Source: Verrucomicrobiota bacterium (GTDB taxonomy: Bacteria; Verrucomicrobiota; Verrucomicrobiia; Limisphaerales; JACRJZ01). Taken from it: a stretch of DNA of 64,000 nucleotides. The notes under the pieces are model-generated. The model made no database searches. It was not told the DNA's origin and was given only the letters and a program-made list of their open reading frames with translations. Shown in pieces: positions 26,854 through 35,316 of the stretch. Both the position numbers and the translations under genes were made by a program. How positions within the stretch are numbered: position 1 is the stretch's first letter; every line of letters starts with the position of its first letter. The stretch lies in contig JACRJZ010000143.1 of NCBI GenBank assembly GCA_016219875.1, positions 62,001 to 126,000 of the forward strand. The letters run 5' to 3'.

Positions 26854-28395
26854 ATGAAGAAGCTTTGTTGGATTCTCTTGCCACTGCTCACAGTCGGGGC
26901 CTTCGCCCAGACGGTGACGAACACCTATCATTCCATTTCTCTGGAGGAGTGCATCAAGCTGGCCCTCCTCCACAACCGCGATCTGCAGATCCAGCGGTAC
27001 GAACCAGAGATCGCCCGGTTCAACCTGCGCGCCGCCTACGGCTACTACGATCCGAACTGGAGCCTCCAGACCCGGCGCAGCGCGGTGTCCAGCGCCGGCG
27101 CTTTCGATCCAGAAGACTTGAGCGGCTTCCGCACCTACGAAGCAGTGTCCCACACCGTCAACAGCAGCATCCGCGGGCAATTGCCCAGCGGCCTGAGCTA
27201 CACGCTCACGACTGACTACGCCAAGTCGTTCGGCATTCGCGCCGGGGATGAGTTCGATTCGTTCAACTCGGCGGTCGGCATCTCTGCCCAGCAGCCGCTG
27301 CTGAAGAACTTCTGGATCGACTCCGGCCGGATGGCCATCCGAATCAACAAGAAGAACCTCAAGATCACGGAACTGGGCGTGGACTACCTGATCATGCAGG
27401 TCATCATGCAGGTGCAACAGGCCTACTACGATCTCCTCTACGCGCACGAGTTCGTCCGGGTGCAGGAGCAATTGCTGGACTTGAAGCAGGAATTCTATGG
27501 CCAGACGAAACGCAAGGTGGAAGTGGGCGCCTTGGCCCCGCTCCAAGAGAAACTCGCCGAGTCGCAGGTGGCGGCCGTCCAGGCCGACTTGATTTCTGCC
27601 CGCAACAATGTGGCCCTGACCGCCAACCGTCTGAAGGGTCTGTTGGGGGACGACTTCGTCAGCAGCGTGGCCGTGACCCTCACTCCGTCCGACCGCCTCA
27701 TTGTGTTGCCGGAGCAATTTGATCTCCAGCAAAGCTGGCGCAACGGCATCTCCAAGCGCCCGGATTTGCTCCAGATGAAGATCGACGTGGAGAAATTCGA
27801 GATCCAGGAGAAGTACTGGTTCAACCAGAAGCTTCCGGCGTTTGACATCGTCGCGGGCTACAGCCGGAGCGGAGCCTCAAGCTCTTACCTGCTGTATCCA
27901 CCGGCGGTGCCGCCTCCATCGCGGTATGTGCCTCCCTCATTCGCAAGCACGCTGGATCAGATCCGCAGTGGAAGCAGCCCCAGCGACTTCTTTGGCGCTG
28001 TCTTCTCCATGCCCCTGACGCGCACTCGCGAACGGAACAGTCTTTTGGCCACCAAGCAGGCCAAGTCGCAGGCCATTCTCAAGGTGTCGCGCCAGGAGGA
28101 AGTCATCCTCAAGCAGATTGACGACGCCATCAAGAGCGCCAAGACCTACCTCGAAAGCGTGACCGCCACACGAAAGGCGGTGGAATACGCCAAAGACGCG
28201 CTCGAAGCGGAGAAGAAGACCTTCGAAGCCGGCAAGAGCACGCCTTACACGGTGCTGCAACTCCAGAGCGACCTGGCTACTGCGATGTCGAACGAAATCC
28301 AGTCCAAGGCCAACTACAACAAGGCCCTCTCCACGCTCTTCTTCTCCGACGGCACGCTCTTGGACCGCAGCCGCATCGCGGTGGACGTGAAGTAG
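26854..28395 (+). CDS. TolC-family outer membrane channel protein
   Basis: The protein has 513 residues with a signal peptide (MKKLCWILLPLLTVGAFAQ). Two OEP repeats of long coiled-coil helices can be seen: the first starts ISLEECIKLALLHNRDLQIQ (residues about 29-48), the second near LQQSWRNGISKRPDLLQMKI (about 292). Length fits TolC homologues. The protein would form the trimeric outer-membrane duct for the MacA/MacB-like pump encoded 1.4-4.7 kb upstream on the same strand, although tsaC lies between them. An insertion rich in Pro/Ser/Tyr (around residues 340-372) sits in the second repeat. The substrate is unknown. Confidence 0.9.
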   Translation: MKKLCWILLPLLTVGAFAQTVTNTYHSISLEECIKLALLHNRDLQIQRYEPEIARFNLRAAYGYYDPNWSLQTRRSAVSSAGAFDPEDLSGFRTYEAVSHTVNSSIRGQLPSGLSYTLTTDYAKSFGIRAGDEFDSFNSAVGISAQQPLLKNFWIDSGRMAIRINKKNLKITELGVDYLIMQVIMQVQQAYYDLLYAHEFVRVQEQLLDLKQEFYGQTKRKVEVGALAPLQEKLAESQVAAVQADLISARNNVALTANRLKGLLGDDFVSSVAVTLTPSDRLIVLPEQFDLQQSWRNGISKRPDLLQMKIDVEKFEIQEKYWFNQKLPAFDIVAGYSRSGASSSYLLYPPAVPPPSRYVPPSFASTLDQIRSGSSPSDFFGAVFSMPLTRTRERNSLLATKQAKSQAILKVSRQEEVILKQIDDAIKSAKTYLESVTATRKAVEYAKDALEAEKKTFEAGKSTPYTVLQLQSDLATAMSNEIQSKANYNKALSTLFFSDGTLLDRSRIAVDVK

Positions 28396-28398
28396 GAC

Positions 28399-28560
28399 CG
28401 CGCGTCCCGTCTGTCTCACTCTTCGCCCGTCGTCACCTCGTTTGTGACGTGGCCGTGGGGATTCAGTTGTGGACCCACGGTCCCTGTGAGCCGCAGCACG
28501 TCAGCGAGCAGTGGAGGTTGTGTATTGGCTCACAAGAACGGAGACAGGCGGGACGCGCTG
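28399..28560. repeat. Inverted repeat GCGTCCCGTCTGTCTC
   Basis: Arm CGCGTCCCGTCTGTCTC at the left and GAGACAGGCGGGACGCG at the right, separated by about 120 bases. Related to the GTGGGACAGGCGTCGCGCCT elements at 33367 and 50051. It lies between tolC and the convergent GYF operon. Confidence 0.7.
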
Positions 28561-28579
28561 TTCTACGAGTTTTTTCCTC

Positions 28580-28978
28580 TCACGTCGGATTTTCCGGCGA
28601 CTCCATTTCCGGCGGCACTGCCGGCGTGGGCGGTGGCGGGTTGCTGGCCGGGGTTCGCCACAGCACCAGCAGACCGGTGCCGATGGACCACACCCAGCCG
28701 GCCAGGAAGAAGGCCATGCCGCCCAAGCCCGATGCCACATACGGCCGCCACTCCGGCAGGCGTCCCGCGAAGCGGAAGGTCGCGAGCGTGTATTGCCCGA
28801 TCACCACCATCATCCAGATGCCGCCGCCCCAGGCGAGCACGAGCTGGGGAAGACCGCTGAACCGCCGGGCCATGAGCGAGCCGAGGCCCGGACAGACGAG
28901 GGCGTTGAGCAGGAGGCAGACCCAGGCCCTTTGGCGGCTAAGCGGCGGGCGTGGGCTTCGACCCGAAAATATCTTCAT
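28580..28978 (-). CDS. Small membrane protein at the end of the GYF_2 operon
   Basis: The protein has 132 residues with three hydrophobic segments (around 20-38, 43-62 and 85-107) and a proline-rich, acidic tail (PPPPTPAVPPEMESPENPT). It overlaps the upstream GYF_2 gene by 41 bases; no good later start was found, so the overlap is accepted. The N-terminal part (LLNALVCPGLGSLMARRFSG) resembles the start of small TM2-like or DUF6677-like proteins, a weak likeness. The proline-rich tail is interesting next to GYF_2 domains, because eukaryotic GYF domains bind proline-rich peptides; an interaction is only an inference. It is the last gene of a six-gene minus-strand operon. Confidence 0.65.
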   Translation of the reverse strand: MKIFSGRSPRPPLSRQRAWVCLLLNALVCPGLGSLMARRFSGLPQLVLAWGGGIWMMVVIGQYTLATFRFAGRLPEWRPYVASGLGGMAFFLAGWVWSIGTGLLVLWRTPASNPPPPTPAVPPEMESPENPT

Positions 28979-29786
28979 AGGCGTAGGCCATCGCGCCGAA
29001 GGCCACCGGCAAGGCCACGAATAACCCGACGCAGCACGCCACCATCCCCAGAATCAGGGTCAAGTAGCAGACCAGCACCAAGCCGAACACGATCCACCAA
29101 TGCTGGTTCACCACCTTCCGGCTCAGTTCCATGGCCGGCCAGAACTCCAGTTTCTTGTCGATCACCAGCGGCAGCACAAAGGTCCAGGCCACCATCAGGT
29201 AGATGCCGGGAATGAGGCACAGCAGAATGCCGATCGATTCCAGGATGCCCGTCACCAACCCCGCCAGGAACAGTTGCAGGAAGGCCAGGCTGAAGCCGGC
29301 GAAGCAGTCTCCGAATTCCGCGCGCTCGCCGCGAATCAGTTTCAGCAGCAGCCAGAAGTATCCGCCGAAACACACGCCGGCGAGCAGACCCACGGCGCTC
29401 ACGATGGCGTAGCTCACCGCGCCCGCGCCCACCAGCAGCCAGAAATTCTTCATGCACAAATCCCAACTCCGGCTTAGGCAACTGCCGATCTCGATCCGGT
29501 AGCCGCGCGCCAGGATCTCCGCAGCCATCGCCTCGGCATTGGCTCCAGGCGGCGCGGCCAGCGTCGGCGGCACGCTGGGAAACGTCCCCGGTCCCGCGGG
29601 CGAAATTCCTTTCGCGGCCACATCGCCGGCGAACTCCGCAAAGCTGGACAGCGGTTTCCATTCCGTGCTGCCTTCCGGCTGGACGAGCGTGTCGCCGTTG
29701 GCACGGCCCGCCGCAATCCACTCCCGGAGTTGTTCACCCGTGACGGGGCCGTAGTGCTTGCCGTCGATTCCAATGATGCGATACAT
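28938..29786 (-). CDS. GYF_2 (DUF4339) domain membrane protein
   Basis: The protein has 282 residues. The GYF_2 domain (residues 1-50) has MYRIIGIDGKHYGPVTGEQL and a GSTEWKPLSSFAEF core with the conserved W. After a Pro/Gly/Ala linker (55-90) come about five or six membrane segments (around 110-265), with the paired pattern of a glycerophosphoryl-diester-phosphodiesterase membrane-domain-like or DUF975-like region (SRSWDLCMKNFWLLVGAGAV ... MELSRKVVNQHWWIVFGLVL). Function unknown; one of four paralogous GYF_2 starts within 3 kb. The domain would face the cytoplasm. The gap to the upstream gene is 36 bases. The duplicated helix pairs resemble proteins that shape membranes, but that is speculation. 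Confidence 0.82.
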   Translation of the reverse strand: MYRIIGIDGKHYGPVTGEQLREWIAAGRANGDTLVQPEGSTEWKPLSSFAEFAGDVAAKGISPAGPGTFPSVPPTLAAPPGANAEAMAAEILARGYRIEIGSCLSRSWDLCMKNFWLLVGAGAVSYAIVSAVGLLAGVCFGGYFWLLLKLIRGERAEFGDCFAGFSLAFLQLFLAGLVTGILESIGILLCLIPGIYLMVAWTFVLPLVIDKKLEFWPAMELSRKVVNQHWWIVFGLVLVCYLTLILGMVACCVGLFVALPVAFGAMAYAYEDIFGSKPTPAA

Positions 29787-29822
29787 GGTGTGCTTCTGAT
29801 TGGTGAGTTGACCCTGCCGCCC

Positions 29823-30302
29823 TTACAGCCATTCCTTCCTTCCGTCCACATAGACGCGCACGAATTCTTCGTCGGACTTGCTCAGGTAGATGATGCCTTC
29901 GATCAAGCCGATGACGCCCATGACCACTGCGCCGAGTCCGCAGGTGAGCACCGTGACCAGCAGCATGATCAATCCCGCGCCGGTGTAGCCCAGGATGAAT
30001 TTGTGAACGCCGAACGAGCCGATCAGGATGCCACAAATGCCGGCGGCAATCTTGCTGGACGCCTTGGACGCCACGGGCGACATCGCCGGCTGGCTAACAA
30101 AGGGAGGCTGGTTCGCGGACGCCGCCTTCGCCCCGATCGTGCCGGCAAACTCCGCAAAGCTGGTCAAGGGTTTCCATTCCGTGCTGCCCTCGGCCTGGCC
30201 CAGCGTCATGCCGTTGGCCCGTCCCGCGATGATCCAGTCGCGCACTTGCTCCGCCGTGACGGGACCGTATTGCCGTCCGTCGATTCCGATGATTCGATAC
30301 AT
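29823..30302 (-). CDS. GYF_2 plus TM2 domain membrane protein
   Basis: The protein has 159 residues. The GYF_2 domain (1-50) is nearly identical in pattern to that of the next gene (QYGPVTAEQVRDWIIAGRAN, GSTEWKPLTSFAEF). After a short linker (55-80) there is a TM2 domain: AGICGILIGSFGVHKFILGY with the G-HKFYLG-like motif, then two helices with a conserved turn. TM2 proteins occur widely in bacteria with unknown role. The C-terminus is DEEFVRVYVDGRKEWL. It is the fourth gene of the operon by transcription order, with 36-base gaps on each side. The strong similarity of the N-terminus to its neighbours points to tandem duplication with swapping of the membrane module. Confidence 0.86.
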   Translation of the reverse strand: MYRIIGIDGRQYGPVTAEQVRDWIIAGRANGMTLGQAEGSTEWKPLTSFAEFAGTIGAKAASANQPPFVSQPAMSPVASKASSKIAAGICGILIGSFGVHKFILGYTGAGLIMLLVTVLTCGLGAVVMGVIGLIEGIIYLSKSDEEFVRVYVDGRKEWL

Positions 30303-30338
30303 GTTGTGCCTTTCTCCGTGAATGGTGAACCCACCCAG

Positions 30339-30851
30339 TTACAGACGCCAAAGGTGCGGCTTGTGACTCAGGCCCGCCGCCGCAAAGAAGAAGATCATCG
30401 CCAGCACGACCAGCACCGTGCCCAGGATCGACAGCACCAATCCGGCGATGGCCAGGCCCTTGCCCCGCTCCACTTGTGGATTGGAGTTGATCTGGGAGAT
30501 GGCGACGCAGGAGAAGATCACGCCCAGAATGTTGAACGGAAAACCGTAGCAGCAGCACCCGCCGAACGTCACCGTCATAATCCCCATCACCAAGCCCAAC
30601 ACCGCCATGCCGTTGGTGCGCGGGTAAATGCTCGCCGGCAGCGGCAGCGCCGCGATCTCTGGCGGCGGAGCCACGTTGCTCAAGGCGCCCTGAAACTCCA
30701 GGGTCATCGAGAGCGGCTTCCATTCGCCGGAGCCTTCGGCTTGGCCAAGGCTCAGGGCGTTGAGCCGGCGCTCGGCAATCCACTGGCGCACCTGGTCGCC
30801 GCTGATCGGGCCGTATTCCTTTCGATCCGTTCCGATGACTTTGTAGTTCAT
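30339..30851 (-). CDS. GYF_2 plus DUF4190-type membrane protein
   Basis: The protein has 170 residues from the ATG at 30851 (MNYKVIGTDRKEYGPISGDQ); the frame is open much further upstream, but that part is arginine-rich and antisense-like and overlaps the DUF2752 gene. GYF_2 core GSGEWKPLSM is followed by a two-helix DUF4190 domain (NGMAVLGLVMGIMTVTFGGC; GKGLAIAGLVLSILGTVLVV) with the NPQVERGKG loop typical of that family. Role unknown. It is third in the operon, 31 bases after DUF2752. A third membrane module behind the same GYF_2 head underlines the modular shuffling. Confidence 0.84.
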   Translation of the reverse strand: MNYKVIGTDRKEYGPISGDQVRQWIAERRLNALSLGQAEGSGEWKPLSMTLEFQGALSNVAPPPEIAALPLPASIYPRTNGMAVLGLVMGIMTVTFGGCCCYGFPFNILGVIFSCVAISQINSNPQVERGKGLAIAGLVLSILGTVLVVLAMIFFFAAAGLSHKPHLWRL

Positions 30852-30882
30852 GCCAGTTCCTCCGGTTTCTTTCGGCCCGCGG

Positions 30883-31290
30883 CTACGGCGCCAACGCCGC
30901 GAACGGGTGGATCGGCAGATTGCGCACGATCCCGAAGCCGATGACTGCGGCAGCCAGCGTCCAGATCCAGACCGGGCGTTGGAACGGGTGCGGCAACTCG
31001 CGGCCCTTCCACTGGAGCCAGAGCCAGGAGAAGCCAACCCAGGCGAAGACCGGCATCACCACGAAGAGCAGCGGATTCAGCGCGAAGGCTTCGCGGAGGT
31101 GGCCGTGGAGCAATTGATGCGCGGCGCGCAAGCCTCCGCAACCGGGACAGTTCAGGCCGGTCATCTGGTGGAAGAGGCATCGCGGGTAGAACGCCACGCT
31201 GCCCGGCGGCACGAAGTAGAGCAGCGCCGTGCCGGCCAGCGCCGCGGCCAGCGCCAGTGCGAGCCAGAGTTTCTTGCCGAACCGTTTCAT
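30883..31290 (-). CDS. DUF2752 membrane protein
   Basis: The protein has 135 residues. The DUF2752 signature CLFHQMTGLNCPGCGGLRAA (residues about 38-57) contains the CPGCGxxRA cysteines. Three membrane segments are at about 8-27, 70-92 and 105-125. The family is found next to TM2 and GYF_2 genes in many bacteria and has no known biochemical role. The conserved C-P-G-C-G motif suggests a metal or thiol site at the membrane face. Only one base separates it from the upstream GYF_2 gene, so it is clearly in the same operon. Confidence 0.88.
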   Translation of the reverse strand: MKRFGKKLWLALALAAALAGTALLYFVPPGSVAFYPRCLFHQMTGLNCPGCGGLRAAHQLLHGHLREAFALNPLLFVVMPVFAWVGFSWLWLQWKGRELPHPFQRPVWIWTLAAAVIGFGIVRNLPIHPFAALAP

Positions 31291-31291
31291 T

Positions 31292-31909
31292 TCAATGGAA
31301 CGCCGCTTTCACTTCCGGCTTGTTCAACACCACCAAGGCCCAGATGCCGAAAGGCATTCCGAGCAAGCAGCACGGCGAGATGCAGGGCGCGAGGGCGAGA
31401 ATGCTCGTCGCCATCGCCAGACGGTAGTTCACCAGGTTCTGCATCTTCAAAGCGCCGAAGATGATGACCCCCGCCACCCCGACATGAATGATGCTCTGGA
31501 CGACGCCCAACCCGCCGAACACCATGTTCAGGACGCGCTCCGCTTCGCCGCCGCCGCGATGGCCCATCGATCCCATCGTCGCGCCCAGCGCGTTCATGAC
31601 GATCCCCGCGGCAGCCAACAGGCAGCCGAGGATGCCGGTGATGAGCAGACAGACGGCGGGCGTCTTGATTTGGGATTGGGGGTCGATCGGCGTGACGAGC
31701 GGACTCGCCGCCGGTCCGATCGTGGGAGCGGCCCCCGCCGTCAGCGGCATCAGTTCGGGATAGGAAGCCAGCGGCCTCCAACCGGTTTCGCCTTCCGCCT
31801 GCACCTGGGTTTGCGCATTGACGCGGCCCTCGCTGTACCACTGCCGGAGTTGCTCCGTCGTGATCGGCCCGTATTCCTTCTGGTCGCCTCCGATGATTCT
31901 GTAGTTCAT
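31292..31909 (-). CDS. GYF_2 domain membrane protein, first gene of the operon
   Basis: The protein has 205 residues from the ATG at 31909 (MNYRIIGGDQKEYGPITTEQ); an ATG at 31975 would add 22 residues of non-matching sequence. GYF_2 domain at 1-52 (GETGWRPLASYPELM), a linker rich in Pro/Ala (53-80), then four membrane segments (around 85-105, 125-145, 150-170 and 175-195). Its transmembrane part ends WALVVLNKPEVKAAFH, the usual end of small proteins of this type in Verrucomicrobia and Planctomycetes. Function unknown. The promoter of the whole six-gene operon should lie upstream in 31910-32229. Confidence 0.82.
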   Translation of the reverse strand: MNYRIIGGDQKEYGPITTEQLRQWYSEGRVNAQTQVQAEGETGWRPLASYPELMPLTAGAAPTIGPAASPLVTPIDPQSQIKTPAVCLLITGILGCLLAAAGIVMNALGATMGSMGHRGGGEAERVLNMVFGGLGVVQSIIHVGVAGVIIFGALKMQNLVNYRLAMATSILALAPCISPCCLLGMPFGIWALVVLNKPEVKAAFH

Positions 31910-32229
31910 AACGCTTCTCGCTTTCGGGTTGGTGTCTGTGCTGTGATCTGCTGCCGACGGGCGCATTGATGCCAAAGCCGGGACGGAAATCCAATTGGAA
32001 AATCCGCACGGCTTCGGAACCCGACGCGCGCATCAAGCTTCATCCGGTGACTCCGCAGCATAGGCTTTCCCGTCATTCATCACTCTCTGAATACGGAAAG
32101 GCGGCGGAATGTTACAGGGAAAGCTCCACGGGCTTGCAGGCTTGCGCACCAGCGAAGACTGGGATGTATCGCAGTGCTGAGGATGGATCGAAAGGAAGTG
32201 CTTCCGTGCGTTCACCACGTCTCTGCGGT
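31910..32229. other. Spacer upstream of the GYF_2 operon and downstream of trpD
   Basis: 320 bases without a convincing gene or any of the repeat families described here. It should contain the operon promoter on the minus strand and the end of the trpD transcript; no hairpin with a T run was seen. Confidence 0.4.
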
Positions 32230-33318
32230 TCACGTGCCACCCGCCTCGATCAGCTCGCTCAGCTTCCGCGTGGCGGCGCCGCAGTCGATGACTTCCGCCG
32301 CCAGTTCCCAGCCGTCGCTGAGCGACCGCGCGCGGCCCGCCACCAGCAAGGCCGCTGCGGCGTTGAGCAGCACCGCGTCGCGCTTCGGGCCGAGGTCCTC
32401 GCCGAGCAACAGCCGCCAGACGATGTCGGCGTTGGCTTTGGCGTCGGCGCCGACCAAATCTTCGAGCGTCGCCGGCTGAAGCGGGAATGCTGCCGGATCG
32501 AGCGTGGAGCAATTGAAACCGTGCTCTTGATAGAATTCCGCGATGGTGCTTTCCCCCAGCGTGGACAATTCATCCAGCCACGCCCCGCCGTCCGCGACGC
32601 TGAACTTTGGACTTTGGAGTTTGGACTCCGGCACCGCCCCGCACACGACCATTCCCCGCCGCACGCCCAGCGACTGGAGCACACGCCCGATTGGCTCGCA
32701 CATCTGAGGCTGGGGGACGCCCACCAGTTGCGCCGTGGGCCGGGCTGGATTCAGCAGCGGCCCCAGGAAGTTGAAGATCGTCCGCTGGCCCCGTTCGGCG
32801 CAGAGCTTGCGGGCCGGCGCAATGTTCTTGAACGCGGGGTGAAACCTCGGCGCAAAGAAGAACACGAAGTGGTGTTCGCGCAGCCACCGCGCAGCCTGCT
32901 CCGGCGTCAGGTCAATCTTCACTCCGAGCGCCTCCAGCACATCGGCGCTGCCGGACTGCGAAGTGACGGCGCGGTTGCCGTGTTTGGCCACGGTGACGCC
33001 CGCGGCCGCCGCCACCAGCGCCACCGTGGTCGAGATGTTGAACGTGTTGAGCCGGTCGCCGCCGGTGCCGACGACGTCGAGGATTTCCCGCCCGCGCGTC
33101 GCGGCGTCGAGCGACGGTTGAAGCGAGAGGTCCCTCAGCCCGCGAGCGAACGCCGCGATCTCTTCGTCGGTTTCGCCCTTTTGCGTCAGGGCAATCAGGA
33201 AGTCTGCCTTCAGGTCTGCTGGAACGCGTTCGTCGATGAGTTGGCTGATGGCAGCCCCCACCTGTTCGCCGGCCAGGGATTGGCCCCGAGTAAGTTGATC
33301 GATCAATGGCCTGAGCAC
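32230..33318 (-). CDS. trpD: Anthranilate phosphoribosyltransferase
   Basis: The protein has 362 residues. Motifs GTGGDRLNTFNISTTVALVA (PRPP-binding), KHGNRAVTSQSGSADVLEAL and the anthranilate-site region FFFAPRFHPAFKNIAPARK are canonical; RTIFNFLGPLLNPARP matches the family. It transfers the phosphoribosyl group from PRPP to anthranilate in tryptophan biosynthesis, in the cytoplasm. Family length is about 340; the excess is explained by VPESKLQSPKFSVADG, where ESKLQSPKF is the in-frame translation of a TTTGGACTTTGGAG repeat in a loop after the conserved VVCG strand. No other trp genes are nearby. The active-site motifs are intact, so the enzyme is probably functional. Confidence 0.95.
   Translation of the reverse strand: MLRPLIDQLTRGQSLAGEQVGAAISQLIDERVPADLKADFLIALTQKGETDEEIAAFARGLRDLSLQPSLDAATRGREILDVVGTGGDRLNTFNISTTVALVAAAAGVTVAKHGNRAVTSQSGSADVLEALGVKIDLTPEQAARWLREHHFVFFFAPRFHPAFKNIAPARKLCAERGQRTIFNFLGPLLNPARPTAQLVGVPQPQMCEPIGRVLQSLGVRRGMVVCGAVPESKLQSPKFSVADGGAWLDELSTLGESTIAEFYQEHGFNCSTLDPAAFPLQPATLEDLVGADAKANADIVWRLLLGEDLGPKRDAVLLNAAAALLVAGRARSLSDGWELAAEVIDCGAATRKLSELIEAGGT
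32601..32630. repeat. In-frame TTTGGACTTTGGAGTTTGG repeat inside trpD
   Basis: Tandem (A)CTTTGG(A) units, 30 bases, coding ESKLQSPKF on the minus strand in a loop of an otherwise conserved enzyme. Confidence 0.7.
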
Positions 33319-33366
33319 GGGCGGACAGTAAGGGCGGGGGCCGCTGCGCCAAAGCCTAAATTTGCC

Positions 33367-33499
33367 GTGGGACAGGCGTCGCGCCTGTCTCTGTTCTCAG
33401 AGCGACGGGCTCGGCACAGGCACTGATGCGTAACCCGAAGCACGCCTCAAAAGGAGAGCGGAACTTTCGAGAATGGAGACAGGTGCGACACCTGCCCTA
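33367..33499. repeat. Palindromic element GTGGGACAGGCGTCGCGCCT (copy between trpD and the SGNH gene)
   Basis: GTGGGACAGGCGTCGCGCCT at the left and GGAGACAGGTGCGACACCTG then CCCTAC at the right form imperfect arms. The right end supplies the last bases of the SGNH hydrolase stop codon (TAG at 33499-33497), so the element abuts or has trimmed that gene's 3' end. Confidence 0.8.
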
Positions 33500-34369
33500 C
33501 TTGATCAAGTCCGCCACCACCGGCTCGATGGCGTTGGCATAGACTTCGTAGCCCTCGTCGCTCGGGTGGAGGAAGTCCGGCATGAGGTCCTTTCTGAGGA
33601 CACCGTTGGGTTGCAGGAACCGCGCGCCGATGTCGAGCACGCGGACCTTGGAGTCCGAGTCGAGTTGGAGCTTCTTCGTTTCTGTGATGATGGAGGCTGC
33701 CCGTTTGCGGTTTGAGTCGCCGGGCTTGCGCCCGGTGGGGAGCACGCACAGCACGAGCACGTTTGCTCCCGGCAGCTTGGCGCGCAGCGTGGTCACGCAT
33801 TGCTGGACACCGAGTGCGACGCTCTTCGCCGGCACGGCCGCGTTCCACACGTTGTTCACGCCGACGGCCAGAATGACGAGCCGGGGGCGGAGGCCATCGA
33901 TCTCCCCGTGTTCCAGCCGCCATAGAACGTTCTGCGTGGTGTCGCCGCCCACGCCGAGATTCAGGGTCTTGTATTGGCCGAAATGCTCTTGCCATGACTC
34001 AATGAGCGGTTGCTGGTCCCAGCCGCCGCCCCAGCCATAGGTGATGCTGTCGCCGATGAGCAAGATGTCGAGCGGCCCCGTGTGCCGCTTCGTCAAGGCG
34101 AGGAGTTTCGCGTGGATCGCCTGCCACGCGGGCGGGGAGTTCGCATAGAACCCCGGCGTGGGCGTGACCGGAATGAGTTTCGGATCGCTCGGCGGGCGCG
34201 GCGGCGTGGCCCATGACCGAGTTTCGGGTTTCGGGTTTCGGGTTTCGCGTTGGGAATGGGGCGAGTCTGGAAACTCGGAACCCGAAACTCGAAACTCGAA
34301 ACTCAAAAGCGCCGAACTCGCCGTGAGTCCGACGAGCGCCACGCCCCGAAGCCGGTTCAGCATTTGCAT
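33497..34369 (-). CDS. SGNH/GDSL-family hydrolase, exported
   Basis: The protein has 290 residues from the ATG at 34369 (MQMLNRLRGVALVGLTASSA, signal peptide); an ATG at 34399 is possible. SGNH blocks: LDILLIGDSITYGWGG (Ser nucleophile, block I), TLNLGVGGDTTQN (Gly, block II), LAVGVNNVW (Asn, block III), and DFLHPSDEGYEVYA (Asp-x-x-His, block V). Similar proteins are platelet-activating-factor acetylhydrolase-like or carbohydrate esterases that deacetylate polysaccharides. Between the signal and the domain the segment FEFRVSGSEF...QRETRNPKPETRS is the translation of a palindromic GTTTCGGGTTTCGGG repeat in frame. The catalytic domain is otherwise complete. Confidence 0.9.
   Translation of the reverse strand: MQMLNRLRGVALVGLTASSALLSFEFRVSGSEFPDSPHSQRETRNPKPETRSWATPPRPPSDPKLIPVTPTPGFYANSPPAWQAIHAKLLALTKRHTGPLDILLIGDSITYGWGGGWDQQPLIESWQEHFGQYKTLNLGVGGDTTQNVLWRLEHGEIDGLRPRLVILAVGVNNVWNAAVPAKSVALGVQQCVTTLRAKLPGANVLVLCVLPTGRKPGDSNRKRAASIITETKKLQLDSDSKVRVLDIGARFLQPNGVLRKDLMPDFLHPSDEGYEVYANAIEPVVADLIK
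34219..34309. repeat. In-frame palindromic GTTTCGGGTTTCGGG element in the SGNH gene
   Basis: Left arm GAGTTTCGGGTTTCGGGTTT, right arm ACCCGAAACTCGAAACTCGA, with about 20 bases between. It lies after the signal-peptide codons and keeps the frame. Confidence 0.8.
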
Positions 34370-34464
34370 AGCGAGGACTTCCGAGCTAATCCGCTCCACG
34401 GCCAGTTGTCACGCTTGGTTTTTCCGCTGGAATTGCCCCGCCTGAGTCCGTAGCGTCCGCGCCC

Positions 34465-35292
34465 ATGTTCGCAAACATTCTGCTGGCCATCAAATTCCTG
34501 TGCCAGGGCCAGTTCCGGCGCGTGTGGAACGAGGTCCACGTGCGCCTTTACCGGGCGGCGTGGGAGGTGTGGTTCCCCTTCATCCTGCCGTTCCGTCGCG
34601 CGGGCCGCGCCGTTCCCGGCGGGAAGTTTACCCGCGAGACGAAGCATCCGGTGGCTTTTGAATCGCCCGACCACATTGCGCCCAAAGGCACGGCGGAGAA
34701 CAACAGCACCAACAAGAAGTTCGTCCTCCACATGGACGCCAAGCTGCGCCGGGAGTTCGCCGCCGGCCCGCTGCGCATGATGGACCTGGGCTGCTCCGGC
34801 GGCCAGTTGGTGACGGACTTCATGAAGCTGCGCTGGCAGGGCGTGGGCCTGGAAGGCTCGGATTACTCGCTGAAACATCGCCGCGCCAATTGGGCCACGC
34901 TGGCCAACACCCATCTGTTCACCGGCGACATCACGAAGCCCTTCCAAGTTCAACTCGATGGCCGGCCCGTGAAGTTCCATCTGATCACCTCGTGGGAAGT
35001 GATGGAGCACATCGCCACGCCGGACCTGGACCAGGTCTTTCGCAACATCATCGGCCACCTGGAAGTCGGCGGCTACTTCATCGCCTCGACGACGGAGACA
35101 TCCGACCTGCACGAGGGGCTGGAACTGCATCAGACGCGCTGGCCCAACGCGGAGTGGCGGGCCTACGTGGAGCGGAAGTTTCCGGAACTGGAGTACGTGG
35201 ACGTGGGCCTGAAGATTTACCAGTTCGTGCGCTACAACTTCCTGCACCCGTCGTTCCTGCTGTACCGGAAGAAGGCGGGACCGAAGCAGTAG
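34465..35292 (+). CDS. Class I SAM-dependent methyltransferase
   Basis: The protein has 275 residues. SAM-binding motif I is LRMMDLGCSGGQLVTDF (residues about 103-119), motif II-like GVGLEGSDYSLKHR follows, and LITSWEVMEHIATPDLDQVF is the motif IV region with the E-H pair; GYFIASTTE follows. The N-terminal 90 residues are extra and basic-aromatic (RLYRAAWEVWFPFILPFRRA), possibly membrane-associating. Methyltransferases of this type modify sugars or lipids in surface-polysaccharide clusters; the neighbouring glycosyltransferase-like and second methyltransferase genes fit that, but they are transcribed in the opposite direction. The acceptor is unknown. Confidence 0.85.
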   Translation: MFANILLAIKFLCQGQFRRVWNEVHVRLYRAAWEVWFPFILPFRRAGRAVPGGKFTRETKHPVAFESPDHIAPKGTAENNSTNKKFVLHMDAKLRREFAAGPLRMMDLGCSGGQLVTDFMKLRWQGVGLEGSDYSLKHRRANWATLANTHLFTGDITKPFQVQLDGRPVKFHLITSWEVMEHIATPDLDQVFRNIIGHLEVGGYFIASTTETSDLHEGLELHQTRWPNAEWRAYVERKFPELEYVDVGLKIYQFVRYNFLHPSFLLYRKKAGPKQ

Positions 35293-35316
35293 GCAAAGGT
35301 TGAAGCCTTCGCCGGC

